Positions 33,798 to 42,339 of a stretch of 64,000 nucleotides of DNA are shown in pieces. The DNA is from Micrococcus endophyticus (GTDB taxonomy: Bacteria > Actinomycetota > Actinomycetes > Actinomycetales > Micrococcaceae), in the NCBI RefSeq assembly GCF_014205115.1, contig NZ_JACHMW010000001.1:248001-312000 (forward strand). The letters are read 5' to 3'. Under the pieces are notes generated by a model that was not told the origin of the DNA, made no database searches, and saw nothing but the letters and a program-made list of their open reading frames with translations. The translations under genes were made by a program, and so were the position numbers. Each line of letters begins with the position of its first letter. Within the stretch, counting starts at the first letter, position 1.

Positions 33798-34448
33798 TCA
33801 AGCCTCGAATCGGACGTGCAGGCGGACCAGGACCTCCACGTCCTCCGGGGCCACGGCGACGCCCTCGCCGGTGTCCTGTCCGAACGCCCGAACCATGGCC
33901 TCGACGCGCGGATCAGGGGCACCGCCGCCCGGGAGCAGCCCCGCGTCGGCGACGTCGAGCACCGTGACCCGTCCGGTGCCGCACTCGGCGGCGATCGCTT
34001 CGGCCCGACGTCGGGCGTCCGTCACCGCGGCCCGCAGCGCCGCCGCCTCGAGGCGGGCCCGGACGGCGTCCGTCAGGGACCACGCGACCTCGTCGAGGGA
34101 CCATCCGTCCCGCTCGCCCCACCGGGAGGCCCAGCCGGCGAGCGCGCCGACGTCGTCGAAGGTCACCGAGGCGCGCACCGAGGCCTCGTGCCGCGGCGGC
34201 TGGGACTCGCCGCGCTCGTTCCAGGGCCGCCAGGACCGCGTCCCCGGCGCCTGCACGGCGGAGGAGACGACGGGGCTCGGCTCGGCCTGCCGCAACGCGT
34301 CGACCTCCGCGGTGAGGCGGTCGGCCTCCCGGGTGAGGGCGGCCATCGCGGCGGCGGCGTCCGCGTCCTCGACCGCGATCCGGACGGTGAGCGTGCCGAG
34401 CTCGGGCGGGTGGGCGGCGCGGTGCTCGCCGGCGACGGTGATGATCAT
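33798..34448 (-). CDS. SIMPL-domain (DUF541) protein, 216 aa
   Basis: Starts ITVAGEHRAAHPPELGTLTV and shows the repeating beta-alpha pattern of SIMPL proteins, with SVRASVTFDDVGALAGWASR and VTDARRRAEAIAAECG. No signal peptide, unlike many periplasmic members. The fold is known but its role is not. AGCGTA (complement TACGCT, 34460-34455) is 6 nt before the start: leaderless. Confidence 0.83.
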   Translation of the reverse strand: MIITVAGEHRAAHPPELGTLTVRIAVEDADAAAAMAALTREADRLTAEVDALRQAEPSPVVSSAVQAPGTRSWRPWNERGESQPPRHEASVRASVTFDDVGALAGWASRWGERDGWSLDEVAWSLTDAVRARLEAAALRAAVTDARRRAEAIAAECGTGRVTVLDVADAGLLPGGGAPDPRVEAMVRAFGQDTGEGVAVAPEDVEVLVRLHVRFEA

Positions 34449-34489
34449 GGCGTCAGCGTAGGGGAGGGGCGGCGCGGCAGGCAGTGGTC

Positions 34490-34927
34490 TCAGACGCCGG
34501 GGCGGCGCCGCAGCTGCTTCGTCTCGGAGCGCTGCCGCTTGGCCTCGAGGCGGCGCCGGCGAGAGCCGCGCGTGGGGCGGGTCGCCCGGCGCGGGGTCTG
34601 CGGGACCAGCGCCTCGCGGAGCATCGCGGCCAGGCGCTCGCGGGCGGCCACGCGGTTGCGGCGCTGGGCGCGGTGCTCCTCGGCGGCCACCGTCAGCACC
34701 GTCCCGGCCAGCCGCGGGCCGAGCACGGCCAGGGCGCGGGCGCGCTGGGACTCGTCGAGCGCCGTCGTCGTGGCGAGGTCCAGGCTCAGCTGCACGCGCG
34801 AGTCGGCGGTGTTCACGCCCTGCCCGCCCGGACCGGAGGCGTGGGAGAACCGCTCCGTCAGCTCCGCGGCCGGGATCACCAGGCCGCGCGGGGCGCCCGG
34901 GCCCGGTTCCACGCGCAGGTCAGCCAT
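34490..34927 (-). CDS. arfB: ribosome-rescue peptidyl-tRNA hydrolase ArfB (YaeJ), 145 aa
   Basis: Frees stalled ribosomes without a stop codon. The GGQ loop HASGPGGQGVNTADSRVQLS lies near residue 30, followed by a long basic tail (RRATRPTRGSRRRRLEAKRQ...) that sits in the mRNA channel. No codon-recognition domains, hence ArfB rather than RF1/2. The internal ATG 34927 is chosen because the GGQ domain then begins at its usual distance. Confidence 0.92.
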   Translation of the reverse strand: MADLRVEPGPGAPRGLVIPAAELTERFSHASGPGGQGVNTADSRVQLSLDLATTTALDESQRARALAVLGPRLAGTVLTVAAEEHRAQRRNRVAARERLAAMLREALVPQTPRRATRPTRGSRRRRLEAKRQRSETKQLRRRPGV

Positions 34928-35025
34928 GGGACCGGGGGCCGGGGCTGCTCTGCATGCCAGCCAGCATCGCACGGGTCCGGCGCCGGCGGGACGTCGTGCG
35001 AGGCAAGGCCGTCCGCACCCCGCAC

Positions 35026-35031
35026 TAGGGT
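35026..35031 (+). promoter_or_regulatory. -10 element of the DUF4921 gene
   Basis: TAGGGT, about 43 bp before the ATG; predicted leader of about 36 nt with AGGAGAG as ribosome-binding site, in contrast to the leaderless genes nearby. Confidence 0.5.
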
Positions 35032-35073
35032 GAGGCTCGTCGGCCAGCCCCGCCCTCGACGTCAGGAGAGACG

Positions 35074-36384
35074 ATGCCCCGGACCCGCCCGCCCGCGCAG
35101 GACTTCCTCGCCGAGCTGCCCGACGGCACCGTCAAGCAGCGCAACCCGTTCTCCGGCACCGAGGTGTGGACCGTCCCCGGCCGCGGCCACCGCCCCCTGG
35201 GGATCGCCCGCCCCGCCGCGCAGCCCCTGGACCCCGACGACGACGGCCGCCACTGCGCCTTCTGCTCCGCGCGGCTCCTCGAGACCCCGCCGGAGAAGTC
35301 CCGCGTGGTCCGCACCGAGGACGGCGAGCACGCGATCCTGCGCGATGTGCCGGCCGAGGCCCTGTTCGACAGCGTCCCCGAGTTCCGCCGGGTGCCGAAC
35401 CTCTTCGAAATCCTCAGCTACGAGTACTGGCGCCTCAACCACGGATTCGTGCCCGCGCCAGGGGTCGCCGACCGCCGCGCCGCGTACCTGGCCACCGAGG
35501 CCGGCCGCGCCCACGTACTGGCCGTCGTCGGGAACAAGCTGCGCGCCGCCGGGCGCAGCGCCGAGGAGGTCGAGGCGATGCCGGAGGAGGAGCGGATCGA
35601 GGCCGCGTCCGGGTTCTTCGGCGGCGGGCACGACGTGATCATCGCCCGGCGGCACTTCGCGGACGGCGCGCAGGACGACCACGCGCTCGCCGGCTCCGGG
35701 ACGCTCAGCCCCGAGGAGCACCGGCGGTTCATCGCGCTCACGGTGGACTCGATGCGGGATCTGTACGCGGCGAACCCGCACGCCCGCTACGTGTCCGTGT
35801 TCCAGAACTGGCTCAAGCCGGCCGGTGCGTCCTTCGACCACCTGCACAAGCAGCTTGTGGCGATCGACGAGGTCGGGGCGCAGAACGAGGCCGCGATCGC
35901 GCGGGTGCGGCGGAACCCTGACGCGTTCGTGGAGGACGCGCTCGGCTACGCCGCCGAGCAGGGCCTGATGATCGCGCGGAACGAGCACGCCGCGATGTTC
36001 GCCGGGTTCGGCCACCGGTACCCCACGGTGGAGATCCACTCGCTCTCGCCGACCTGCGAGCCGTGGGAGCAGACGGACGCCGAGCGCGACGCCATGGCGG
36101 ACCTGATCCACGCCGCCCACGCCGCCACCGGCGCGGACGTGCCCAGCAACGAGGAGTGGCACACCCGCCCGGCCGGCGTCGACGAGCCTCTGCCCTGGCG
36201 GGTGTGCCTGAAGTGGCGCGTGTCCACGCTGGCCGGGTTCGAGGGCGCCACGAAGATCTACCTCAACACCGTCAGCCCCGGGTCCGTGCGCGAGCGCGTG
36301 GCGACGCGCCTGCGGGAGCTGCAGGCCGCAGGTGCGATCGCGGACGGGATCCGGGTCGACGACGACGGGCGCGGGGCGGTCTGA
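35074..36384 (+). CDS. DUF4921 family protein (GalT/HIT-like), 436 aa
   Basis: Contains a Cys pair HCAFCSARL (about residues 54-62) and SVFQNWLKPAGASFDHLHKQ (about 243-262), which resembles the HxHxQ active site of galactose-1-phosphate uridylyltransferase and HIT-fold nucleotidyl transferases. A second His-rich patch is TVEIHSLSPTCEPWEQTD. Family function is unknown; nucleotide-sugar or phosphorylase chemistry is an inference. Confidence 0.83.
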   Translation: MPRTRPPAQDFLAELPDGTVKQRNPFSGTEVWTVPGRGHRPLGIARPAAQPLDPDDDGRHCAFCSARLLETPPEKSRVVRTEDGEHAILRDVPAEALFDSVPEFRRVPNLFEILSYEYWRLNHGFVPAPGVADRRAAYLATEAGRAHVLAVVGNKLRAAGRSAEEVEAMPEEERIEAASGFFGGGHDVIIARRHFADGAQDDHALAGSGTLSPEEHRRFIALTVDSMRDLYAANPHARYVSVFQNWLKPAGASFDHLHKQLVAIDEVGAQNEAAIARVRRNPDAFVEDALGYAAEQGLMIARNEHAAMFAGFGHRYPTVEIHSLSPTCEPWEQTDAERDAMADLIHAAHAATGADVPSNEEWHTRPAGVDEPLPWRVCLKWRVSTLAGFEGATKIYLNTVSPGSVRERVATRLRELQAAGAIADGIRVDDDGRGAV

Positions 36385-36438
36385 TCACGCGCCGCGTCGT
36401 CGAGGGTGACGAGGCCGACACGCGCTTATCCTGACCGC

Positions 36439-37701
36439 ATGAATGCGGATCAGGGACAGGTGCAGGTTTTCGCGGCTGACCAGGGGCTGCTCGTGTGGGG
36501 CCCCTCGGCCGCCCTCGAGGCGTTCGACCGCGCGGAGGATCTCCGCGCTCGCGCCGTGAGGCCCTCCACCATGGCCAAGCTGGCGACGCTCGTCCAGGGC
36601 GTCTCCCAGGCGCAGCTCGAAGGGGCCCGCTATCTGCGGCTGGACGACGCGTCCTACAACCGGGTCAAGGAGTTGGGCGTCAAGAACCTCGCTTCCGGAG
36701 TCCTGCGCATGAAGGACATTCCGGGTGAGAAGGGCGGTCAGATCGTCAAGCATCTGACCTTCGCGGCGACGGCGCCAGCCAACCCGGCCGCAGTCGCCGC
36801 GTTGGCCGCTGCGGCGACGGACAACCAGATCATGGCCGCCCTGGACGACATCCAGGACTACCTCGCCGTCATCGACGAGAAGATCGACCGCCTCCTGAAG
36901 CAGCGCAAGCTGGAGATCGCCGGGCAGCTCGGCGGCGTGGTCTTCGCCATCGAGGAGGCCGAGTCCGTGCAGGAGAGCACCGGGCACGTCTCTGCCGTGA
37001 CGTGGTCGAAGGTTCAGCAGAACTCCCTGATCCTGCAGCAGGTCCTCGCCGAGGCCGTGTCCCAGCTCGCCGCCGTGGCCGACCGCGTCATCGCGGCGAA
37101 GTCGGACGTGGACAAGCTGGCCAAGGTCATCGGGGCCGCGGAAGACGACGTCCAGTTCTGGCTCGGCATGCTGGCCCGCTCCATGGCGGTGCAGGATCGG
37201 CAGCACCTCCTGGAGCTGGCCCGTGTCGAGTCCGAGTCGCCCGAACAGCTGGCCGCCCACCGTGAGGGCCTGGTCGCCGCCCGTGCGCACCGCACCGGCC
37301 GCATCGTCGAGGCCCTGCGCCGGATCAACGAGTCCCTGGTCGAGGCCGGCACCCTCAAGAACCTGGGCTACGTGGCGAATCCGATCAGCTCGCGCCGAGT
37401 GACCAAGGGATCCAACGCGGTGACGGACCAGGTGGTCGAGTTCGTCACGCACACCGAGATCGAACTCGACGCCCTCGGCCGGGTGGCCGGCAAGCGATGG
37501 CTGCAGGCCGCGCAGGGCCTTGCCGGCGAGGCGAAGGAGGCGGTGACCACGAACGCCGCCGACGCCGCCGAAGGGGTGGGCCGCTTCGGGCGCGCGCTCA
37601 AGTCGCGCCGCGAGGACCGCATGCTGGCGAAGGCCGAGCAGATCCGCGCCCGACGAGATGCCGATGCGGACACCGAGTCCCCGGACGAGCTCACGACGTG
37701 A
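36439..37701 (+). CDS. hypothetical protein with long helical core, 420 aa
   Basis: Not recognised. The N-terminal 90 residues are a mixed domain (VQVFAADQGLLVWGPSAALE, ARYLRLDDASYNRVKELGVK). From about 130 to 330 it is Ala/Glu/Leu-rich helix likely to form coiled coil (NQIMAALDDIQDYLAVIDEK, VIAAKSDVDKLAKVIG). The C-terminal tail is strongly basic (RFGRALKSRREDRMLAKAEQ). No signal peptide or membrane helix. TATCCT (36427-36432) 6 nt before ATG fits a leaderless start. Native codon use, so part of the host genome. Confidence 0.8.
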   Translation: MNADQGQVQVFAADQGLLVWGPSAALEAFDRAEDLRARAVRPSTMAKLATLVQGVSQAQLEGARYLRLDDASYNRVKELGVKNLASGVLRMKDIPGEKGGQIVKHLTFAATAPANPAAVAALAAAATDNQIMAALDDIQDYLAVIDEKIDRLLKQRKLEIAGQLGGVVFAIEEAESVQESTGHVSAVTWSKVQQNSLILQQVLAEAVSQLAAVADRVIAAKSDVDKLAKVIGAAEDDVQFWLGMLARSMAVQDRQHLLELARVESESPEQLAAHREGLVAARAHRTGRIVEALRRINESLVEAGTLKNLGYVANPISSRRVTKGSNAVTDQVVEFVTHTEIELDALGRVAGKRWLQAAQGLAGEAKEAVTTNAADAAEGVGRFGRALKSRREDRMLAKAEQIRARRDADADTESPDELTT

Positions 37702-37734
37702 CCTCGCCCGGGGGCCCGTCGGCCCGCCGCCTGC

Positions 37735-38295
37735 TCAGCTCCGCAGCGCCGCCGTCGCCTCGGTGAGGTCCACCAGGCGGGTGAGCACCCGGCTCAGCGT
37801 CTTGTCGTGGTGGTCCGTGCGGGCGAACGTCCCGTCGGGGAAGTCGGCATGCCGCACGAGCTGCACCGAGTCGCCGACCACGTGCATGTTGTAGGCCGCG
37901 ACGGTGAACCGCCACGCCTCGGTGGCGCGCACGCCGCCGAGCCCGCCGTAGGCCACGAGGGCCAGGGCCTTGTCCTTCCACTGCGCGGAGAGTAGGTCGA
38001 AGGCGTTCTTGAAGGCGCCGGGGATGTTGCGGTTGTACTCGGGGCTGATGAACACGAACCCGTCGCACGCGGCTACGGCGTCACGCCAGCGGTGCACCTC
38101 GGCGGGGCCGTCCTCGTCCTGCGCCCAGCCCTCGTCGGTCATGATCGGCAGGTCGAACGCCGCGACGTCGAGGACCTCCCACTCCACGTCCCGGCCGCCC
38201 GCGTCCAGGCCGCGGGCCACCTCCTCCACCCACGCGCCGATCTGCGCGCCGAAGCGCCCTTCGCGAACCGATCCGATGACGATGCCGAGTCTCAT
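37735..38295 (-). CDS. NAD(P)H-dependent FMN reductase, 186 aa
   Basis: Flavodoxin-like fold: FMN phosphate loop IGSVREGRFG at the N-terminus and the re-side loop FISPEYNRNIPGAFKNAFDL at about residues 81-100, both typical of azobenzene/FMN reductases (PF03358). Reduces flavin or quinones in the cytosol. Converges with the preceding hypothetical gene (33 bp apart). Confidence 0.92.
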   Translation of the reverse strand: MRLGIVIGSVREGRFGAQIGAWVEEVARGLDAGGRDVEWEVLDVAAFDLPIMTDEGWAQDEDGPAEVHRWRDAVAACDGFVFISPEYNRNIPGAFKNAFDLLSAQWKDKALALVAYGGLGGVRATEAWRFTVAAYNMHVVGDSVQLVRHADFPDGTFARTDHHDKTLSRVLTRLVDLTEATAALRS

Positions 38296-38313
38296 GCGGC
38301 CGAGTCTAGGACC

Positions 38314-38353
38314 GCGTCCGGCACCGGGTGACGGCGTCCGGCACCGGGTGACG
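38314..38353. repeat. two perfect 20-bp tandem copies
   Basis: 38314-38333 repeated exactly at 38334-38353, in the divergent region between the FMN reductase and the mycothiol-dependent enzyme gene. Recent duplication; each copy contains GGCACCGGGTGACG. Confidence 0.85.
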
Positions 38354-38383
38354 GCGCCCGCCCGCGGCGTCATCATGGAGCCC

Positions 38384-39040
38384 ATGGACAACGGACCGGT
38401 ATGGGATGCAGACCGCACATGGACCGCCGTCCACGCCGAGCGCGCCCGTCTCGCCGCGAACCTCGAGCACCTGAGCCCCACGCAGTGGCGGACGGCCTCG
38501 CTCTGCACGGAGTGGACCGTGGAGGAGACGCTCGCGCACCTCACGGCGGGGGCCTCCACGGGCCGGCTGGCGTGGCTGCGCAGCATGGTGAGCGCCCGGT
38601 TCGACGCCGGCCGGCACAACGCGCGGCGCCTGCGGGAGCATCTCGGGTCGACCCCGGCCGACACGTGGGCGCGCTTCGCGGCGGTGACCGACAGCCGCGT
38701 GGCCCCGACCGGCGACACGTGGGCCTGGCTCGGCGAGGTCGTGGTGCACGGCACGGACATCCGCGTGCCCCTCGGCCTCCCCGGCGGACCGGACCCCGAG
38801 GCCGTCGCCGAGGTGGCCCGGCGCTTCGCCGCGCGGGACTTCGCCGTGGACTCGGCCCGCCTCGTGCGCGGCCTGAGCCTGGCCGCCACGGACGCGGACG
38901 TACGCTGCGGCGCCGGGCCCGATGTCCGCGGGCCGGTTCTCTCCCTCGTGATGGCGATGGCCGGGCGTCCGTACGGGCTCGCGGCGCTCGAGGGGAACGG
39001 CGTGCCGGAGCTGCGTCGCCGCATCGACGCGGACGGATGA
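38384..39040 (+). CDS. maleylpyruvate isomerase family mycothiol-dependent enzyme (DinB-like), 218 aa
   Basis: MDMPI/TIGR03083 family: RLAANLEHLSPTQWRTASLC then TEWTVEETLAHLTAGAS with the metal-binding His, and VVVHGTDIRVPLGLP with the second His ligand group. Such enzymes use mycothiol for isomerisation or detoxification. Start at 38384 is preferred (CATCAT -10-like hexamer 7 nt upstream); 38375 in the same frame is an alternative. Confidence 0.85.
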   Translation: MDNGPVWDADRTWTAVHAERARLAANLEHLSPTQWRTASLCTEWTVEETLAHLTAGASTGRLAWLRSMVSARFDAGRHNARRLREHLGSTPADTWARFAAVTDSRVAPTGDTWAWLGEVVVHGTDIRVPLGLPGGPDPEAVAEVARRFAARDFAVDSARLVRGLSLAATDADVRCGAGPDVRGPVLSLVMAMAGRPYGLAALEGNGVPELRRRIDADG

Positions 39041-39187
39041 ACCGGCGGATGGACTACGGTCCCGCCGTCGGCCCGCACCGCACGGAGCGGCGGGTCGTTC
39101 CGCCTCCCGGGTCGAGCGCAGGCCTGGACGGGGCCGGCCGGGGATGATCTGATCGTGGAGTCTCGTCCCGCCGGCCCTGGAGGTCCC

Positions 39188-40024
39188 ATGCCGATCATCG
39201 ACCTGCCCCGGATCACCTGGGCCGGGCTCGGCTGGGGCGCCGTCGCCCTCGGGATCGGGGTGCTGCTGGGCCTGGCCCTGCGTGCGGCCGTGATCGGCAC
39301 GATGCGCTGGCGCGGCCGGGGCGCGGCGGCCGCGCGGGTCTTCGGCCAGCTCGCCTTCGGCCTGGGCGTGCTCCTCGGACTCATGGCCGCCCTCGCCATC
39401 GTCTTCCCCTCCGTGCGGCCAGTGGACATCCTCGGCGGGGTCGGCGTCGTCTCCATCGCCGCCGGCATCGCGTTCCAGACCGTCCTGGGGAACATGTTCG
39501 CCGGCATCGTCATGCTCGCGCGGGACCGGTTCCGCGTGGAGGACCAGATCGAGGTGTCCGGGCACCGCGGCACCATCGTGGCCATGAGCCTCACGTCCAC
39601 CTCGGTGCGGACCTTCGACGGGCGCCTCGTCCTCGTGCCCAATGCGGTGATGCACTCGGAGGTCGTGACGGTGCAGACCGGCTTCGAGCGAGTCCGCTCC
39701 ACCGTCCGCGTGGACGTCGACGACGCCGTGGACCTGGTCGCCGCCTGCCGCATCGCCGAGGAGGCGATGCTCGCCGTCGGCCCCGTCCTGGACGACCCCG
39801 CTCCGCAGGCCCTGCTCTCCGAGGTCGGGACGACGACGGTCGGCATCGACCTGCGCTTCTGGTCCGGCGCCGCCCAGCTGGAGACGAAGCAGGCGACCCA
39901 CGAGGTGATCGCCGCCGTGCTCGCGGCGTTCCGTGAGCACGGCGTGGCGACCGGCTCCGACGTCCTCGTCGTCGAGCCCGGCCCCGAGATGGCCCGCGTG
40001 CTCGGCACGCCGCCCACACCCTGA
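39188..40024 (+). CDS. small-conductance mechanosensitive channel (MscS family), 278 aa
   Basis: Three N-terminal hydrophobic segments followed by the pore helix and MscS beta domain: GGVGVVSIAAGIAFQTVLGN, IVMLARDRFRVEDQIEVSGH, TVRTFDGR-like SVRTFDGRLVLVPNAVMHSE. Opens under membrane tension and lets osmolytes out. GGAGGTCCC directly before ATG. Monocistronic or with the DUF1801 gene 18 bp downstream. Confidence 0.93.
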   Translation: MPIIDLPRITWAGLGWGAVALGIGVLLGLALRAAVIGTMRWRGRGAAAARVFGQLAFGLGVLLGLMAALAIVFPSVRPVDILGGVGVVSIAAGIAFQTVLGNMFAGIVMLARDRFRVEDQIEVSGHRGTIVAMSLTSTSVRTFDGRLVLVPNAVMHSEVVTVQTGFERVRSTVRVDVDDAVDLVAACRIAEEAMLAVGPVLDDPAPQALLSEVGTTTVGIDLRFWSGAAQLETKQATHEVIAAVLAAFREHGVATGSDVLVVEPGPEMARVLGTPPTP

Positions 40025-40042
40025 GCGCCGAGAGGATCCCCC

Positions 40043-40495
40043 ATGGCCTACCAGCAGAAGACCACCGTGACCGACGTGCCCGTCGAGGAGTACCTGGCGG
40101 GCGTGGAGCCGGAGCGCCGCCGGGAGCAGGGCCTCGCGCTGCTGCGGATGTTCCGGGAGGAGACCGGCGCCGAGGCCGCGATGTGGGGCCCGTCCATGGT
40201 CGGGTTCGGCCACGTGCGCTTCACCTACGCCTCGGGCCACTCGGGGGAGATGTTCCAGGTGGGCTTCAGCCCCCGCAAGTCCGCGCTGAGCCTCTACGGC
40301 CTCACCACGTACGGCTCCCACGCGGACCTGCTCGCCCGGCTCGGCAAGCACAAGGTCGGCAAGGGCTGCCTGTACATCAACAAGCTCGAGGACGTGGACG
40401 AGGCCGTCCTGCGCGAGATGATCCGCGTGGGCTGGGGCGACGACGAGTCCTTCGTGGACTCCCACGATGGAACGGTGATCCAGCGCCTGGCCTGA
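40043..40495 (+). CDS. DUF1801 family protein, 150 aa
   Basis: YdhG/DUF1801 fold: VEEYLAGVEPERRREQGLAL near the start, AAMWGPSMVGFGHVRF and GFSPRKSALSLYGLTTYG. The fold resembles iron chaperones such as frataxin/YdhG, but no function is established. GAGAGGAT before the ATG. Probably co-transcribed with mscS. Confidence 0.85.
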   Translation: MAYQQKTTVTDVPVEEYLAGVEPERRREQGLALLRMFREETGAEAAMWGPSMVGFGHVRFTYASGHSGEMFQVGFSPRKSALSLYGLTTYGSHADLLARLGKHKVGKGCLYINKLEDVDEAVLREMIRVGWGDDESFVDSHDGTVIQRLA

Positions 40496-40517
40496 CGGCC
40501 CCGGGAGGGGGCTCGTG

Positions 40518-40548
40518 TTGACCCTCCTCCAGGGGGAGCGCCCACGCT
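40518..40548 (+). promoter_or_regulatory. MerR-type promoter/operator with 19-bp spacer
   Basis: -35 TTGACC (40518-40523) and -10 CACGCT (40543-40548) separated by 19 bp, with a dyad CCCTCC/GGGGAG in the spacer. Overlong spacers with a central dyad are the hallmark of promoters that MerR proteins twist into an active shape; the next gene is a MerR regulator, so autoregulation is likely. Confidence 0.65.
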
Positions 40549-40591
40549 GGAGTCAGCCGGCGACGGGCCGGCGTGAATCCAGGAGGAGACC

Positions 40592-41503
40592 ATGATCAGC
40601 ATCGGAGAGTTCGCGCTCAGCACCGGCCTGAGTGTCAAGGCCCTGCGCTTCTACGACGAGCGCGGCCTGCTCGTCCCGGCCGAGGTGGACCCGCACACCG
40701 GGTACCGCCGGTACGGCGCGGCCCAGCTGCGCACCGCCGTCGTCGTCCGTATCCTGCGCACCGCCGGAATGAGCGTGGAGGACGTCAAGACCGCCCTCCA
40801 GGAGCCGGACCGGCTCGCCGACCTGCTGCAGGGACATGCCGCCGAGCTGGAGCGCCGGCGGGACCTCGAGGACCGGGCCATGCGGCGGGCCCACGGGCTG
40901 CTCTCCGGCGGCGGGATGCTCGACGACGGCCCCTCGGCGTCGGCGGACGCCGTCCGGTTCCGCACGGCGGAGCGCGCCGGCTGGGTGGCGGTGGTGGACC
41001 GGCTGCACCTGGACGCCGATGAGCTCTCCGACGTCGTGGAGACCATGGACGCGGCAGAGCGGCACCTCGAGCGCCTGGCACAGGCGCTGCGTCAGGCAGG
41101 GGTCCGGGTCACCGGCGGATTCTGGGCGGGATTGGAGCAGGTGCCCGGATCCCCGGCGGTGGTGGAGCAGCGCCTGGCCCTCCCCGTCGACGGGGAGCTG
41201 CCGGAGGGCTTCGCGGTGCCGGGACTGCGCATCGCCTCCGGCGTGCTGCCGCGTCGGGAGGAGGCGTACGTGGTCATGACAATGACGGACGACGAGCCGG
41301 ACCTGCTGGTCGACGCCCCCGGCGGACCCCTGCCGCCGGAAGAGATGATCGTCCTCTCCGAGGTGCTCGAGGAGCGAGGGCTCGACCGGTCCGAGGTCCG
41401 CCAGCGAGGGCTGGGTCGGATCGGCGACGCGGGAGACGGCGTGACCGAGGGTGAGGACGTCTACGCCATGGAGGCGGCCGTGACGGTCCGCGTCCTGGAC
41501 TGA
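40592..41503 (+). CDS. MerR-family regulator with effector domain (BmrR-like), 303 aa
   Basis: N-terminal winged HTH ISIGEFALSTGLSVKALRFY and DERGLLVPAEVDPHTGYRRY, dimerisation helix about 75-120, then a C-terminal GyrI/BmrR-like ligand domain (RVTGGFWAGLEQVPG, EEAYVVMTMTDDEPDLL). BmrR-type regulators bind drugs or lipophilic cations. No transporter gene is adjacent, so its targets besides itself lie elsewhere. GGAGGAG precedes the ATG. Confidence 0.9.
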   Translation: MISIGEFALSTGLSVKALRFYDERGLLVPAEVDPHTGYRRYGAAQLRTAVVVRILRTAGMSVEDVKTALQEPDRLADLLQGHAAELERRRDLEDRAMRRAHGLLSGGGMLDDGPSASADAVRFRTAERAGWVAVVDRLHLDADELSDVVETMDAAERHLERLAQALRQAGVRVTGGFWAGLEQVPGSPAVVEQRLALPVDGELPEGFAVPGLRIASGVLPRREEAYVVMTMTDDEPDLLVDAPGGPLPPEEMIVLSEVLEERGLDRSEVRQRGLGRIGDAGDGVTEGEDVYAMEAAVTVRVLD

Positions 41504-41687
41504 CGGGTCCCGCCGGGACGGGCGCCGTCGTGCCCGCCGCCTCCGCGGCGACGTCAACGCCGTGCGCAGCGGCCCCCGGGCGATGGGCAGGCGCGCCGGC
41601 TCCCGGCTGGCCCACCGCCTCGTGAGCCGGCTCTTCCGCTGAGCCTGAGCCGCGCGGCGGCGCCGTGCCTGCTCGCCCCGCCCGCCG

Positions 41688-42275
41688 TCAGGCCAGGAGC
41701 TCGTCGACGGCGTCGAGGAGGTCGTGGATCGTGGGGCGCAGCGGGCCGCGGCGTCGGCCGTCGGCCTCGAGCACGAGGCCCGGGGAGCCGGTGACGCCGG
41801 CCGCCCGCGCCTGCCGCTCGGACTCGACCAGGTGGTCGGTGAGATCCGTGCGCCGGTCCCTCTCCCAGCGTTCCAGGTCCAGCTCGGGGATCTCGTCGGC
41901 GATCGCACGCAGGAATCGGTCTGTCACGTACCCGGAGTCCGCCTCCTGCTGGCTCAGGTGGAATGTCTCCATGAACTCCCACAGCCGGCCCTGACGCCCG
42001 GCCGCCCAGGCGGCGGCCTGCTGGGCCACGAACTCTCCCCTGTCCCGGGTGGTCGTCTCGAGCGGGCGGTAGCGCAGGGTGACGACGCCGGCCCGCACCT
42101 CCTGCTGCACCAGCTCCATCAGGTCGTGGTTGACGAAGTCGCGGCAGTGCGGGCACTGCAGGTCGCCCCAGTAGGTCAGGTGCGCCGGAGCGCCGGCCGC
42201 GCCCAGCAGATCGCCGTCCTGGGGGATGCCCTGCAGCTTCCACGCGAGATGCCTCTGGATGTCGTCGAGCGCCAT
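41688..42275 (-). CDS. DsbA-family thioredoxin-fold protein, 195 aa
   Basis: Thioredoxin fold with a helical insert; active site DLQCPHCRDF (CPHC, residues 41-44) and the cis-Pro loop GVTGSPGLVL. No signal peptide, so cytosolic, like FrnE/2-hydroxychromene isomerase-type oxidoreductases rather than a secreted DsbA. TAGCAT (42287-42282) lies 6 nt before the ATG: leaderless. Divergent from aarF. Confidence 0.9.
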   Translation of the reverse strand: MALDDIQRHLAWKLQGIPQDGDLLGAAGAPAHLTYWGDLQCPHCRDFVNHDLMELVQQEVRAGVVTLRYRPLETTTRDRGEFVAQQAAAWAAGRQGRLWEFMETFHLSQQEADSGYVTDRFLRAIADEIPELDLERWERDRRTDLTDHLVESERQARAAGVTGSPGLVLEADGRRRGPLRPTIHDLLDAVDELLA

Positions 42276-42339
42276 GGCCCCATGCTAGAGGCTGCCGGGC
42301 CATGCCAGGTCCCGGTGCCGGGTGGGTAGCGTGGGGCCC

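Noticed and set aside
41504-41687. Short frame ending GRRAGSRLAHRLVSRLFR as a C-terminal gene fragment
   Set aside because: The basic tail looks protein-like, but only about 45 codons are open and no family can be assigned.
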